A stretch of 64,000 bases of DNA, taken from assembly GCF_016097555.1 (NCBI RefSeq), contig NC_054706.1, forward strand, positions 79,624,353 through 79,688,352, read 5' to 3'. Positions 10,040 through 21,514 of this stretch are shown piece after piece. The notes beneath the pieces were generated by a model. The model was not told the DNA's origin and ran no database searches. It saw nothing but the letters and a program-made list of their open reading frames with translations. How positions within the stretch are numbered: position 1 is the stretch's first letter; every line of letters begins with the position of its first letter. A program made the position numbers and the translations under genes. The DNA is from Gigantopelta aegis. Lineage: Eukaryota; Mollusca; Gastropoda; Neomphalida; Peltospiridae.

Positions 10040-12130
10040 AAACCACAGTGTAAGGAGCTGTGGGTGAAAAGTATAATACAATGCATAAAATCAAGGTAAT
10101 TATATTTTAAAACTTTGTATAGAAGACAAAAGTGTTTTAAAAACTTTACAATTAATTCTGGATGGAATTTAAAAGATTCCAAAACATTTTTGTTGCCAAA
10201 TATATCATTTCTCGTCGGCTTTAGATGATTACACTCCACCAAAATGTGGCGTACAGTCAGTGTACACTGACAATGTTCAAACTGAGGGGGGGGGGGGGGG
10301 GGGGGGGTGCTTCTTTAAAATAAATGAATGCGTCAGATATGTATGGCCGATGCGGGCACGGCACAAGACTACTTCATCCTTCCTGCATCGCCGGTAGGAT
10401 GACTGCCATTCTCCCAGGACTGCCTTGATAGAATGAAGCTTGTTCGTAACCGCACCGTCCCAATCGTCTTGCCAAGTTGAAAAGATATATTGGTTAATAT
10501 GAAATTTAAAATCACTGTAGGGGACACCAGCATGGACACGGGGCAAGTTCAAAGCAGACTTGGCAGCAACATCTACCTTTTCGTTACCCCTAATGCCAAC
10601 ATGGCTCGGTACCCAACAAAATATAACATCTTTATTGGCAATTGATAAAAAGACACACTTTCGTATCACCATTCCAACTAAGGGATGCTCCAATTTCATG
10701 TACTGTAAAGCTCGGAGACACGAAAGTGAGTGTAAAAATAATATATTTGGATGCACATGAATCCGTAATCTGTTCCAGGGCTTTAATGATTGCCCAGGTT
10801 TCTGCAGTAAAGATTGATGCTGAATCGGGCAATCTCATGGAAATTATTGCGTCTGATGGAAAAACTGTAGCACAATCCACAGAATTCCTATCCCGTGATC
10901 CGTCTGTGTAAAAAGGAATGTAATCACAGTACCTCTCTTGGATTTCCATGAAATGTTGTTTATAAATAACTGCATCTGTGCGATCATATTTTTTAGCTGC
11001 ACAAGATCGAATACAATTTTTGGTGGTTTGATACACCAAGGTGGCAAAATAAAATATGAAGGCGTTTCCAAAGTGTCTGTTAAATCTATGTTGGAAACTG
11101 ATAAAAACTCCTTAATGCGAAGACCAAATGTTCGAATCCCATCCGGTTTCGCATCAAATAACTTCATATATTTATTATCAAACACCGCATTGTGTGCAGG
11201 ATGTTTTGGCATTGCTTTAATCTTTGTAGCATACTGCAGAGAAAGCTTTGCACGTCTAGCACCCAAACTAGGTTCGTGTGCATCGACGTACAAGCTCTCC
11301 ACAGGAGATGTTTTGAAAGCACCAAGACAAAGCCTAAGTCCCTGGTTGTGTATAAGATCTAGCATTTGCAAGTAAGACTTACGTGCTGACCCATACACAA
11401 TGCACCCATAATCAAGTTTAGACCGAACTAAAGATCTATAAAGTCGGAGCATAACCTTTCGGTCTTCTCCCCATTCAGTCTTGCCAATAACTTTTAAGAT
11501 ATTGAGGGCCTTTAAGCCCTTCTTTTTCACATACTGTAAATGAGGAACAAAAGATAGCTTCCTGTCAAAAATAACACCCAGAAATTTGGTCTCTTCCACA
11601 ACTGGAACCAGAGTTTTGTTCAGAAACAGCTGATGATCTAAATGGTGACCTCTTTTCTGGCAGATATGCATACAGACGGTTTTTTACCGTGAGAATCGAA
11701 ATCCATTGTCAGTTGCCCATTGTTAAAGTTTATTCAAACAAAGCTGCAACTGACGTTCAGTGATACTCATACTGGATGACCTGTAACAAATCTGAAAATC
11801 GTCGACATATAACGAGCTATCAACGCCAGGTTTTAAACACTGGGTGATGCTGTTAATTTTCACGGAAAATAAAGTTACTGACAGGATGCTACCTTGAGAC
11901 ACACCCATCTCTTGGGAGTAAGAATCGGATAACGTAGATCCCACTCTTACCTTGAAAGACATATTCTGTAAGAAATTTGAGATAAAGTCAGGCATACGAC
12001 CTCTTAGGCCCATGTCATGGAGGTCTTTCAAAATCCCATACTTCCACGTGGTATCATAAGCTTTCTCGGGGTAAAAAAAAGACCGATACCAAATGCTGGT
12101 TATGGATAAAAGCATCCCTACAAAACGTTT
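10040..12130 (-). pseudogene. LINE polyprotein remnant: reverse transcriptase (C-terminal) + RNase H
   Basis: Reads in order EKAYDTTWKYGILKDL, MGVSQGSI and SLYVDDF (the YVDD active site; about 11,720-12,115). A thumb region follows (VVEETKFLGVIFDRKLSF, RLYRSLVRSKLDYGCIVYGS; about 11,060-11,670), then RNase H with YTDGSRD and AETWAIIKAL (about 10,760-10,950) and CWVPSHVGIRGNEK (about 10,530-10,600), and a final VECNH motif (about 10,240). The domains fall in at least four reading frames, with breaks near 11,700, 11,000 and 10,750 and a poly-G run at 10,286-10,307, so it is dead. RNase H after RT with a YVDD site fits the I/Nimb or Jockey-like clades. Confidence 0.82.
10286..10307. repeat. Poly-G tract inside the LINE remnant
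   Basis: 22 consecutive G on the plus strand; on the coding strand it sits after the RNase H domain, in a proline-rich spot of the frame. Confidence 0.95.
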
Positions 12131-12598
12131 CGAACATACATTTTGACCACAGACATCCTAGTAAAGAACGTCCAGGTATGTTTATCAACACACCGAAACA
12201 CATTCCATAGTTTGCACGTGCATCACGCATTTGCCCGGTACATGTGCGTGGGGTGTCATTCTCGATTTTGTCAATTCCCAGGAAGATCGTTTAATCACTG
12301 GAACATTATTTCTATCAATCTTTTTCATTCTGTTGATCATACAGTTGTTATTGTTTTGTTTTAGTAATTGTTATTGTTTGAATTTGCGATTTACTGATAC
12401 ATTTCACTTCTGACCCCCAATTGTCCTTCAAGATCTTTGGTGGTCATAAAACCTACTGTAATAGTGAACTATCGGTTGCAATGTTTGCCCAATTAATTCA
12501 CTATTATCATATAACCATTCCCCACAGCTAATATACCTTACAATTTTTGCAATTGTAAATTCTAATTAGAGTTCGTCTACTTTTTTTTTGAAGAGTAC

Positions 12599-12599
<1 letters not shown>

Positions 12600-12673
<74 letters not shown>
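12600..12673. repeat. (TA)n microsatellite
   Basis: About 36 TA units directly beside the right terminus of the Tc1-type remnant, consistent with insertion into, or growth from, a TA target. Confidence 0.95.
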
Positions 12674-12676
<3 letters not shown>

Positions 12677-14790
12677 GCGGTTACATCAATAATAAAATGC
12701 CAAATATTGAATAAACTGGACTGGCCTGCTCTTTTAAATCCTATCAACCAATCATATGCCCCACAGATGGTCTGTTCTTGTCTAAAGAAGCCATTACACA
12801 ACAGTATGACCGTGGCTGCTGACATGTGCTTTTAATGCCAGTGTACTTAATATTCTTTATAAAACATTCCGTCATGGGAATGAGTGCATACGCACCCGTG
12901 ATACCAACCACTTCTTCTTCTCCTATCCTTTAATATTATTACGGACATGCATTTTACAGGGAATATATACTGTTTTCGTTTGTACTTCGCTCGCCCTCTA
13001 GCACGTTACTAGTGCACTCAACGTTAGTTACAAACGACGAAGACTAATGTCATGTGTGTATGTCATAGTTAAGGAAAAACTAAGGATGAACCGTTCCCTC
13101 TGAAAGAGATAACCACGCGCCCATTTCCCAGAAATTGCATTAGGCCCGAAACACACGTGGCTGGTTATTTTGACGTCTGGGTCGGTAACTATTACTATAT
13201 ATATTAATGCGTTCATAACTTTAGACAAATCTTCTAGAAACATTAAGAATAAGTATGAAAAATCCACATTGATTAATATATACCATTCCTGTTGTTTATA
13301 AACAAAAATGAATTAGTAAGGTTCGAACATTGTGCAGCTACGGTGTACCTGTCTGGCAGTGTTAAAATATAGCGCATGTTCTAGGTCATCTGTTGCCAGA
13401 TCTTTAGTTCGCGCCAGCACAGGCGCGGTATGTTTTGTCAGTGCGCTTCACTTTTGACTGGTACCATACTGGCCAGACCCAAACCCAGATCCGGTATTTG
13501 TTGGGCCTTAGACTGATCAGAATGATTTCTTCGTATTGTTAACCGTATATTTGGCATAACTGGAAAAAGAGGATTCTGTTATGGGCTTTAACATTGAACA
13601 GTTAAAAATCTATTTTCGCTAACATTTTGATCGAATAGTTCTGAAACTTGGTACTATAATTATCTGGGGCAGTCTTCGCAAACTAAATGAGAGACAATTT
13701 GGAATTTAAAAGGAAATATACGTCTGTCTTCTGATAGTTTGCATTTGGGTGTTTGTTTTTGTTTTTGTTGTTGTTGTTTTTTATTTGGTACTTCTGTAAT
13801 GTAGAACAGCGATTCTGTGAGCAGCTTCCACCAACTAATGGATATAGTTCTGAGACAAACAAATACATAAATAAATATGAGGTGGATAAAACTGCACCTT
13901 ATCATTTACAATATCTATTTTCGGGATTTTTCATTCCGAATTTTTGAAAGAAGTTATTACAATCAGGGCATGTCTGGAAAACCTAACAAAGAAGCAAATT
14001 TCATAAAATGTATTATAATAAAACGTTATTTTACAAATCTCAAAATAGTTCATACAGTTTTAATTCGACAATTCTTAAACTCGACACATATATATTCTAA
14101 AGTTGTCTTTACAAATTAATGAATTACTTGCTACTGACAAAATTGAAAATTATATAGCGGAGCTGTATAGACCATATGTGTCTCATTGAATATACTGTTG
14201 GGTGAATGTAAACTAAGCATTCTTTCACTAAAGCTGCTTACAATATTATCGTAAAACCACTTAGAATATATCAATGGTAACAGATTGAGTAAGAAATATG
14301 TTCATCAGTTACTAACACTGTTTGCGAAATGTGTTGTGCAAATACATAATGCTACTGAACAATTCGCAGTTACGTTGCCACGAATACAAGTATAACAAAA
14401 GGCGTAATGGTGACTGTTTTCGTTCTAGGACATAAACTCAAAGCCAAAATGATGAAATGCGGGATTGTGTCGTATTTAAAGACTAAATACTTTCAGGTAT
14501 AGCCGTTTAATAATTTGTGTGGGGTTGTGTAAGATGTAGAGAATATTACATTTCATTCATTCATTCATTCGTTCATTCGTTCATTTCACCTTATTTTCGT
14601 GCTTATATCTAATTCAGGTTAAAGCACGCTGTCTGACAATCTGATTACCTCTCTTTCTTTCCGTTTTAACTGCACAAGTTATCAATATATTGATGTAAAT
14701 ATAGTATTCCTAAAGTCATTATTCCTAAAGTCATAATTATCAGGCTTTATCATTTCTGACCGATGCTGTCTAGACTGTCTCTGCTGATGT
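12674..14790. other. Gene-free stretch
   Basis: AT-rich sequence with short stop-bounded frames only. A TTCATTCATTCA tetranucleotide run (about 14,555-14,583) is the only structure seen. No exon, RNA gene or element boundary could be supported. Confidence 0.5.
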
Positions 14791-14799
14791 CTCGCACCA

Positions 14800-17680
14800 G
14801 GTGGTGTGACGGCCGTGGATTTTAGCCGGTTGCTGTTTGCATTGCTTCACTTCCACGTATATTGGGCATATAGCGTCGCGAGTCGCTACGCTGTCGGTGG
14901 CTCTTGACTGTTTCACGGGATCACTGTTTCCGATGTCCTGGTTCCTGCATCACTCTACTACTGTTTCATGAAGTATCATTGCAAGAGTAATTTTGACTTC
15001 GGCGCAAGATTTGACGCTTAGAGGTCGCATCCAGCTTCGCCATATCCAGTTGTTTCTGAATCCATGCATTCAGTACAATAACTTTGTTGATCCGGTTACC
15101 AGTCGCCATGCAGTCCAGTCTCTGATGGTGTTAACGCCAGGTGAACGTCTTCAACAGAGTTTTTTTGCGGCCATTCCAGGCGACTCATCATCTGTTTGCC
15201 GATGCGTGACCTCAACGACCAGACGTTGTCTGGGCTGTGGTCTCCAGAAGAAGCAGTGCTACTGGCACCAACAGTTGATTGGAGCGACTCTCATGGTGGC
15301 CACAGACAGTATGACCGCGGCGGCTTACATCAATTAGCACAATCCAGTAGTCTTCTGCGGCTGACGTGCCTCTGCTGTTCCGTTCACGACATATTCCAGT
15401 GGTCTACGTCCTAGCAGACTGTCTATCCCGGCTGTCATCTCCACAATCAACTGAGTGGATGCTACATCCGGAGGCATTTCGATGGGGGTGCGAGCGTTTC
15501 TGGACACCGAACATCGACCTGTTCAACCTTCAACTTCGGGTCTATGTGTCGCCAGTTCCAGATCCAGATGCCATCGACCTAGGTGCTCTTGATATCAGCT
15601 TGGATCAGATGGATGCATACACCTTCCTGCTTCCGATCCTGCTGTCGTCTGCTGCTGATCGCACCGATATACATTCGCTGCCTCTGCCAGAGGGTTCATC
15701 TGCTGCTGCATCCCACATCTCGGCTCTACCATCTGAACCACGCTTATGCCGGCTACATGTGTGGACCGTATTGCCATAGGCCTGAAGAAGGGTTTTTCTT
15801 CCAATTCTACTGCGGCAATTTTGACGGCTCATCGATCATCTCCTACTGCGGCGTACAATATCCAATGGTGCCTGCGGCAGCAACTCATGCCTCAGGCGGT
15901 TCCTGTACCTCGTCTGGCTGATTTCCTGGTGTACCTCTGTATGTCTCTGAAGCTCAAGGGCTGGACGATTGTGGGTTACGTCTCGGTCTTCACTACTGTC
16001 CGTGATCCTGCTACTGGTACGAAGTTATCTGCTATCCGAGAGATCCATAAGATGATTAACAGGTCTAAATTAGAAGATCAAGTTCATCGCTTTATCCTCC
16101 GAAGTGGGTCTTGAATCTGGTTTTGAGGTCCTTGACTGTGGCACCCTATGAGCCAATGAAAGAGTCCTCCTTGGAAGCTGTTACTCGGAAGACTGTCTTC
16201 TTGTTGGGGTTCGCAACGGCTGCTCGTGTTTCTGAACTACATGTCTTGGATGTGGACCTAGTTCGATTTCACCATGAATGCAAGTCGGTTACCTTGGGGT
16301 TTGTGGCGAAGAATCAGCTTCCTGATCAAGCGCCGCGAATGTATGTGGTCCAAGAGTTATCGTCCATCCTGGGTCCGGCCGATACTAAAGACTTGGCTTT
16401 GTGTCCTGTTCGAACTCTGAACCACTATATTAAAAGGACTCTCTCGTTTCGCCAATGCCGTTCGAGGTTGTTCCTTTCTTGTCACCAGACTCCTTGGATT
16501 AGATCTACGATTCTGTCGGCGTACCAGACGGCAGGTTTGCCTGCTCATTCTGCATGAAACCCGCATGAACTGCATGCACTGGCTGCCACCATGTCCTTGC
16601 GCTGTAACACTCCTATCCAACACATACTCACTGGCTGTTTCTGAGCGACGGACTCCATCTTTGCCAACTCTTACCTGATGGACGTCTCCACTGAGGATGT
16701 TGAGGGCTTTCATCATCTGGGTCATGTGGTGCCTGCGCAGACACTGGTGAACACTAGCCATCCTCTAGGCATCTTCTAGGCTGCACACCGAGATGTCCTT
16801 CGAATCAACAGCTGAGAACTGCTGAGACATTTGTTCTTTTGCACCTTTCACGTACTGGTGCCGGAACTTTTGTCAGGATAACATTTACCTTTGCACAATC
16901 TGCATTTGGTATTATGTTTCCTAACTGGACTAACAGGTTTTTGGTGTACTGGTCAGAAAACACTCAGGGGCCTGTTTAGTTCAGTGTTCTGACGGATGCA
17001 CCCATACATTGTTGCTCGTTATTTTTAATAACACTCCAATACGTTGGAGGTTACCTAATACCTGCATCCCTGGTGGCTACGTCTTCCCACCCTGTCAGAA
17101 CCTGCATATGGTGTGGCTTATGTCTCCAGTTCCTGTTGGGTTCTTGGTGTTGGGCTTGCCACTGCTGATGGTTGCCGCCTTTTCCGGTTGTTGTTCCTGA
17201 CATCACCTGCATTGGGCTGTGACGGGCATTCCTTGGAAGAGGGGTCTTTATGGTTGACCTAATTCTTCCACTGGTCAGTTTCCATCCGGTCTTGGGGAGA
17301 TTACAGGAACATCTTCTGATTTTGGTACCCACCATCATCTGTTGAATGCTGCACTTGTTTGAGGACAGGTAATATTGAAAAGAAATGGAGAAAACATTAA
17401 GTGTTTTCTCTTTTATAGAGGTATTACCTGTCCTCAAGGGTTTATTCCCGCCCGAGCCTCCCCGCTTCCCGTCATCCGTGTGATGCACTCAGTGAAAAAG
17501 AAGGAAGCTATAGTCACATGTCCGGAACTACAAGGGAGCATGCAGTAGAAGATTTAGGCCATCCCATTCACTGTTGGGATTTTCGGACCAGTCCACTTGC
17601 GTGGGGGGGGGGGGGTGCACTTGTTTGAGGACAGGTAATATCTCTATAAAAGAGAAAACATTTAAAGTTTTCTCAGTTCT
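14800..17680 (+). mobile_element. Fossil DIRS-type (tyrosine-recombinase) retrotransposon
   Basis: Plus-strand relic of a DIRS-like element. Recognisable parts in order are an RNase H-like region (about 15,000-15,450; TDSMTAAAYIN, ADCLSR), the linker typical of the family (PVPDPDA) and a tyrosine-recombinase domain (about 15,750-16,560; ARVSELH, LCPVRTL). At the 3' side (17,350-17,680) are terminal-repeat remains built from GAGGACAGGTAATA in direct and inverted copies. It is broken by several lesions and lacks a recognisable 5' part. Related terminal sequence, in opposite orientation, lies at 34,535-34,720. Probably old. Confidence 0.7.
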
Positions 17681-17683
17681 TCG

Positions 17684-17925
17684 TTCCAGCCAGTACACCA
17701 CAACTGGTATATCAAAGGCCATGGTATGTGCTATCCTGTTTATGGGATGGTGCATATAAAAAGATCCCTTGCTTCTAATCAAAAAGAGTAACCCATGCAG
17801 CAGCAACAGCGGGTTTCCTCTATTAATATCTGTCTGGTCCTTAACCATATGTCTGACGCCATATGACTGTAAATAAAATGTGTTGAATGCGTCGTTAAAT
17901 AAATCATTTCCTTCCTTCCTTCCAA
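17684..17925 (+). repeat. 5'-truncated SINE
   Basis: Starts at CGTTCCAGCCAGTACACCAC and runs through CTATCCTGTTTATGGGATGG, AGCGGGTTTCCTCT and CTTAACCATATGTCTGACGC to the tail GCGTCGTTAAATAAATCATT and a (CCTT)n run. It has the same body and tail as the minus-strand copy at 55165-55490; the tRNA head is missing. Confidence 0.8.
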
Positions 17926-17992
17926 TAGCCGATGATTAATAAATCAATGTGCTCTAGTGGTGTCATTAAACAAAACAAACAAACTTTAGTCT
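17926..17992 (+). repeat. SINE tail fragment of a second subtype
   Basis: CCAATAGCCGATGATTAATA, then AATGTGCTCTAGTGGTGTCATT and an AAACAAA run: the 3' end of the subtype seen in reverse at 26345-26420, attached directly behind the previous SINE. Confidence 0.55.
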
Positions 17993-19160
17993 CCATGTAG
18001 ACAAAAAGGTTACTTTTACACTAAACATAAAATGGGAACCATTTCCTATATTTTCTGGAGACCTGTGCAAGTAGCCAGTTATGTGGAGGGGGGGGGGGGG
18101 TCAGTTTTGGGGGTCACACACCCTCCCCCCAGTAAAGCAATCTGTCTGGCAGTGGGGATATTCAATATTATTTCTTGGGGAGCATGACTTGATCCCCTCT
18201 CACCAGTCTAGACCCCCTGGCAGCTAATATTCCTCCATGTGTGCCTACAAACCCCCTTGAACTAGGTGCTGCCAAGGACAGATCCAGGGGTTTTGAAGGA
18301 GGTACGCATGTGTATTAGCAAAGTCTAAATGCGAACTTTTGAACAAGCCCTCTCTTATTAATTTTTTATGTCACCTAAAAAAATATTTTTTTATTTTGAT
18401 CTTTTTACATTTTCAGGTAATTTCTTCAAATGTATTATATATTAAGCCATTTTTAGTGTATATATATACTTCAATTTTTTATTTTGTTTCATTATGAAGA
18501 AGAGTTATTTAGCCAAGTTAGTAAATTGCTCATCTGAGGTATATGGATTGTATCAAATTGAAATCTTTCTTTGTGTTATTTATTCACTTATGTTTATAAC
18601 AGGTATGAAGAACCTCACAGAGAAAGCCCAACCACAATACCAAACATTCTCCAGGGTCAGTGTACATGTATATTATCTTGCATTTTTATTATTTTATATT
18701 ATTTTGTTTACCATTATTCTTGCATTTTTTAGATTTTCAGTAATTTATTCATATAAATATATATAGCAATTTTCAGTATTGTACATGTATATCAACATAT
18801 AAAGATTTATTTCTTCACTTGTATAAGGCTTCTAGATTATGGTAGTCCCACTCCCATGGCTAGTGATATTCAATGTTAGGCTTGTAAATTATTATTACCA
18901 TGCCCGATGGCTATTGAAAAAAAGGAAGAAAAAAGTCAAATGTTGCAGTCGTCTATTTTGTAAATATACATATTCTGCCCCACCCAACCCCCAATGTTAG
19001 TGTTTTTAAGCTCTATCTCCCTCTTTAGGTCACATATCTGATTATTACTATTATTTAGTAAAATTGTATAAACTAAAGTAAACTATGGCTAGTGAAATTT
19101 TAATTGTGGCTAGTAAAAATATGGCTAGTGGATTTGATAAAAATTCAAGAAGCCCTATTG
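17993..19160. other. Gene-free stretch
   Basis: Contains a G run near 18,088, a GACAGATCCAGGGG motif near 18,279 resembling hAT-like MITE termini, and AT-rich filler. A possible exon at about 18,602-18,656 with an AG acceptor and a GT donor could belong to the small frame at 19,345, but the phases do not fit, so it is not called. Confidence 0.4.
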
Positions 19161-19165
19161 ATTTA

Positions 19166-19202
19166 TTATTATTATTATTTCATATATATATATATATATA
19201 TG
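19166..19202. repeat. (TTA)n and (TA)n microsatellite
   Basis: ATTATTATTATT followed after a few bases by about nine TA units. Confidence 0.85.
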
Positions 19203-19344
19203 AGTTAAATGAGTGAAATGGTTAGATCTCGTGGAATGCATAAATAAATGTTTAATATATTTGAACTTTATAGACAATTAACAGTACCTTCCACACATTT
19301 AAATATTTTATGTACTAATTATCCATATTTATCATTAATTTCAG

Positions 19345-19612
19345 GCATCATCGAATATATTCCAAGCAGAGTAAGAGTGTGGTGCCCGTTTTGGAGAAGA
19401 AATTGTACCAGTACATTCTTGAATTATTAACACAGATCATGCACAAAAGAACAGATGAGGCATATTTGAACATGCAATATCCAGTGACAATTTCACAGGA
19501 TGATCCAAGAAGGATATCCAGAACCATTGCAGAGATAGAACCAGAGGCAACAGAAGTTCTGGTTTCCAAGAAACGAAGTCGATTCCAATCAGTATTTGAA
19601 TGTTGTCTTTAA
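19345..19612 (+). CDS. Unrecognised terminal-exon-like reading frame
   Basis: Begins after a good acceptor (TTTCAG at 19339-19344), stays open for about 88 codons and ends in TAA. The protein is basic and polar (HHRIYSKQSKSVVPVLEKKL, then TQIMHKRTDEAYLNMQYP and SRTIAEIEPEATEVL). It has protein-like composition and no low-complexity signal. I do not recognise a family and found no convincing upstream exon. It may be a last exon, part of a decayed gene or chance. Confidence 0.3.
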
Positions 19613-19623
19613 ACCACAATAAG

Positions 19624-20396
19624 CTACCAAGCCAGTCTATCAGGAGTGAAACCCACGTAACTGCCATATTGGTGTGGAAATTTATATCGGATTCTCGAAA
19701 CACAACAGCTTGATATCACACCTAGACGACCTTTTTTCAACAAGACAAACTGGCTATAGGCTGTATGCATCATGGCCTTGTTGTAGTAACCAAGCATCAA
19801 GTTGTGGAGTTCCAAACTGTCCTAACTGTATGTGTATGCGAGTCGCAAAACTTCCTGTAAGAGAAAATTGGTGTGCAGTTAATATCATGTTTATCTCTTA
19901 TACCAATGACTTGAAACCATAACAAATACAACTTGGAATATTTATCTGGGTTGTATGAAACATTTGATAAACGTTCATAATTATGCTAGTATAATTATGG
20001 GATAACAATGTTATATTTGACCATATACAGATGTTAATGCCGGTTTTACAGTGGCTAGTTGATTTATTCCCATTATTCGTTTTGATTCTGAATATTTCTA
20101 TCTTGAGATAATTTTTGTTTTACTAATCACAGCCAAACTGGCAAACATTTAATTTTTATTATTATTTTTCTGAAGTGTCTAATGATAAAATTTCACATGT
20201 GAATACAATGAATACACACTGGTTGTTGTGAACTGCAGTTCCGTGGAAGGTTGTCACAGCATTTCCTTTCAATTTCTGTTGTCATCTCCCTATAATTGCC
20301 ACACTTATACCAACTTGGACTAGTCTGTTCTTGTGGGAAATGGTATCTATATGGTGATGGTGATGTACTTATTAAATTCATATAAGTCAAACACAA
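19624..20396 (-). pseudogene. P2X7-C-type Cys-rich domain gene, decayed
   Basis: Two minus-strand pieces resemble the intracellular zinc-binding domain of P2X7 (P2RX7_C), which occurs in large stand-alone families in invertebrates. Piece 1 (about 20,193-20,396): WYKCGNYREM then TTEIERKCCDNLP, where the family has WCKCGNC-M-TE-E-VCC; the second zinc-ligand Cys is Tyr here. Piece 2 (19,624-19,857, after acceptor CTCTTACAG): EVLRLAY, TAYSQFVLLKKGRLG, SSCCVSRIR, GSYVGFTPDRL, the usual C-terminal signature. Piece 2 has an in-frame TAG near its start and about four residues missing between GRLG and the SSCC motif. A donor for piece 1 is unclear. Both point to a non-functional copy. Confidence 0.55.
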
Positions 20397-20459
20397 TTCC
20401 TAGCGCTCTTTCAGTTATTTTCAGACAGTTTTCTCACATCATCAGTTGACATCCCTGAA

Positions 20460-21120
20460 ATAATAACATATTGTTTATGCACATGCATAGAAAGTTAATG
20501 CTATGTGTGCATTATTATGAGAAATTTGTTTAATTTGGCTATTTGGAAAGCTTTTAACATGATCTAGCAATGACCAAACATTCCATTAATGACTAGTAAA
20601 AGAGTAACACTGGTAACAAGAACTGTACTGTTTTAATAAATAAAATAATTTTGGTATTTTTTAATGCCATTATGTATTTTTAACCAAAAATATACTGAAG
20701 GTGACATACTAACAGAGTTACATGGATAACCTGACATTATTTCCTGCGATTTTCATTAACACATTCACAACATTTTATACGTTTATATACAATAAAAATC
20801 ATACGTTTAACCTTGTCCTATTTTCAAATTGTTGCTTCACACTTTCTGTGTCACATTTGGTAAGTTATACTCCCTCGTTCCCTTCACTGTCGTTGTCCAC
20901 TGCTCTGCCCTTTTCTGCTTTGCCCTCTGTTTACCCTTGTTCTTACTACGGCCCTTTCCCTTGCTTGTATAGGTTACCGATTCATCATCAACAGAATTTT
21001 ACTGGAATGTTTAAGAAACAAATCTAAATACTGGTGCTCCCTAATAACTATAGCTGATACACTGTATTATTTTGTATTGTACTGTATTGTTTTTTTTTGT
21101 AAAAAACAAAAGGACCAATT
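20460..21120. other. Gene-free stretch
   Basis: AT-rich DNA. Small open frames (for example 20,722-21,027 plus) have no acceptor, donor or recognisable motif. Confidence 0.4.
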
Positions 21121-21123
21121 AGC

Positions 21124-21514
21124 TTAAAGGGACATTCCTGAGTGCTGCATTGTAAGATGTTTCCGACTAATAAAATATTTCTACGATTATACTTACATAT
21201 TAAATATATTTTCATGTTCAGAATATCAGTGTCTGTATATTAAATGTGTTTCTGGTCGTCTTAATATTTGTAAGAAGCCAAAACTGTATTTTGTTTTGAA
21301 ATAATTTCGTACGTACGAAAACAACATTTTTAGGAAATAAAATGAAATTTAACCTAGTAGAAATATTAGAACGATCAGAAACACGTTTACTATACAGCGA
21401 CTGATATTTTATGCAAGAAACAAATATATTTCATAAGTAATTACAATCGTTAAAAAGTCTTTGTTAGTCAATAACATCTTAAAAAGTGCAACAAACTCGG
21501 GAATGTCCCTTTAA
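21124..21514. mobile_element. TTAA-flanked foldback MITE, family 1, copy 1
   Basis: Bounded by TTAA at both ends (21124-21127 and 21511-21514). The termini AGGGACATTCCTGAGTGCTG and, reversed, AGGGACATTCCCGAGTTTGT continue as long imperfect inverted arms (…AAGATGTT…GACTAA…) meeting near the palindrome TTTCGTACGTACGAAA at about 21,306. Length is about 390 bp with no coding. TTAA flanks suggest piggyBac-type mobilisation. Other copies: 47347-47692, 53990-54312 and 60065-60480. Confidence 0.82.

Larger units (their letters stand above)
9917..12130 (-). mobile_element. 5'-truncated LINE (I/Jockey-type with RNase H)
   Basis: Minus-strand non-LTR retrotransposon of 2.2 kb. The 3' end is the motif GTCGTTAAACAAACATT followed by an (ATTC)n tail. 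Flanking target duplication: CGAACATACGTT at 9905-9916 against CGAACATACATT at 12131-12142 (11 of 12 bases). It retains the C-terminal half of the reverse transcriptase, an RNase H domain and the 3' UTR. The endonuclease and the RT fingers are absent because of 5' truncation at insertion. Confidence 0.85.
9848..12597. mobile_element. Tc1-type element remnant split by a LINE insertion
   Basis: Left end (9849 on) ACTCTTCAAAAAAAGTAGGG, right end (12571-12597) the reverse complement of TACTCTTCAAAAAAAAAGTA then GACGAAC. The termini differ from those of the neighbouring transposon past the first 15 bases, so this is a different subfamily. Outside the LINE only 9848-9916 and 12143-12597 belong to it, about 0.5 kb with no transposase frame, so it was a short deletion derivative or MITE before the LINE arrived. 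Confidence 0.6.
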
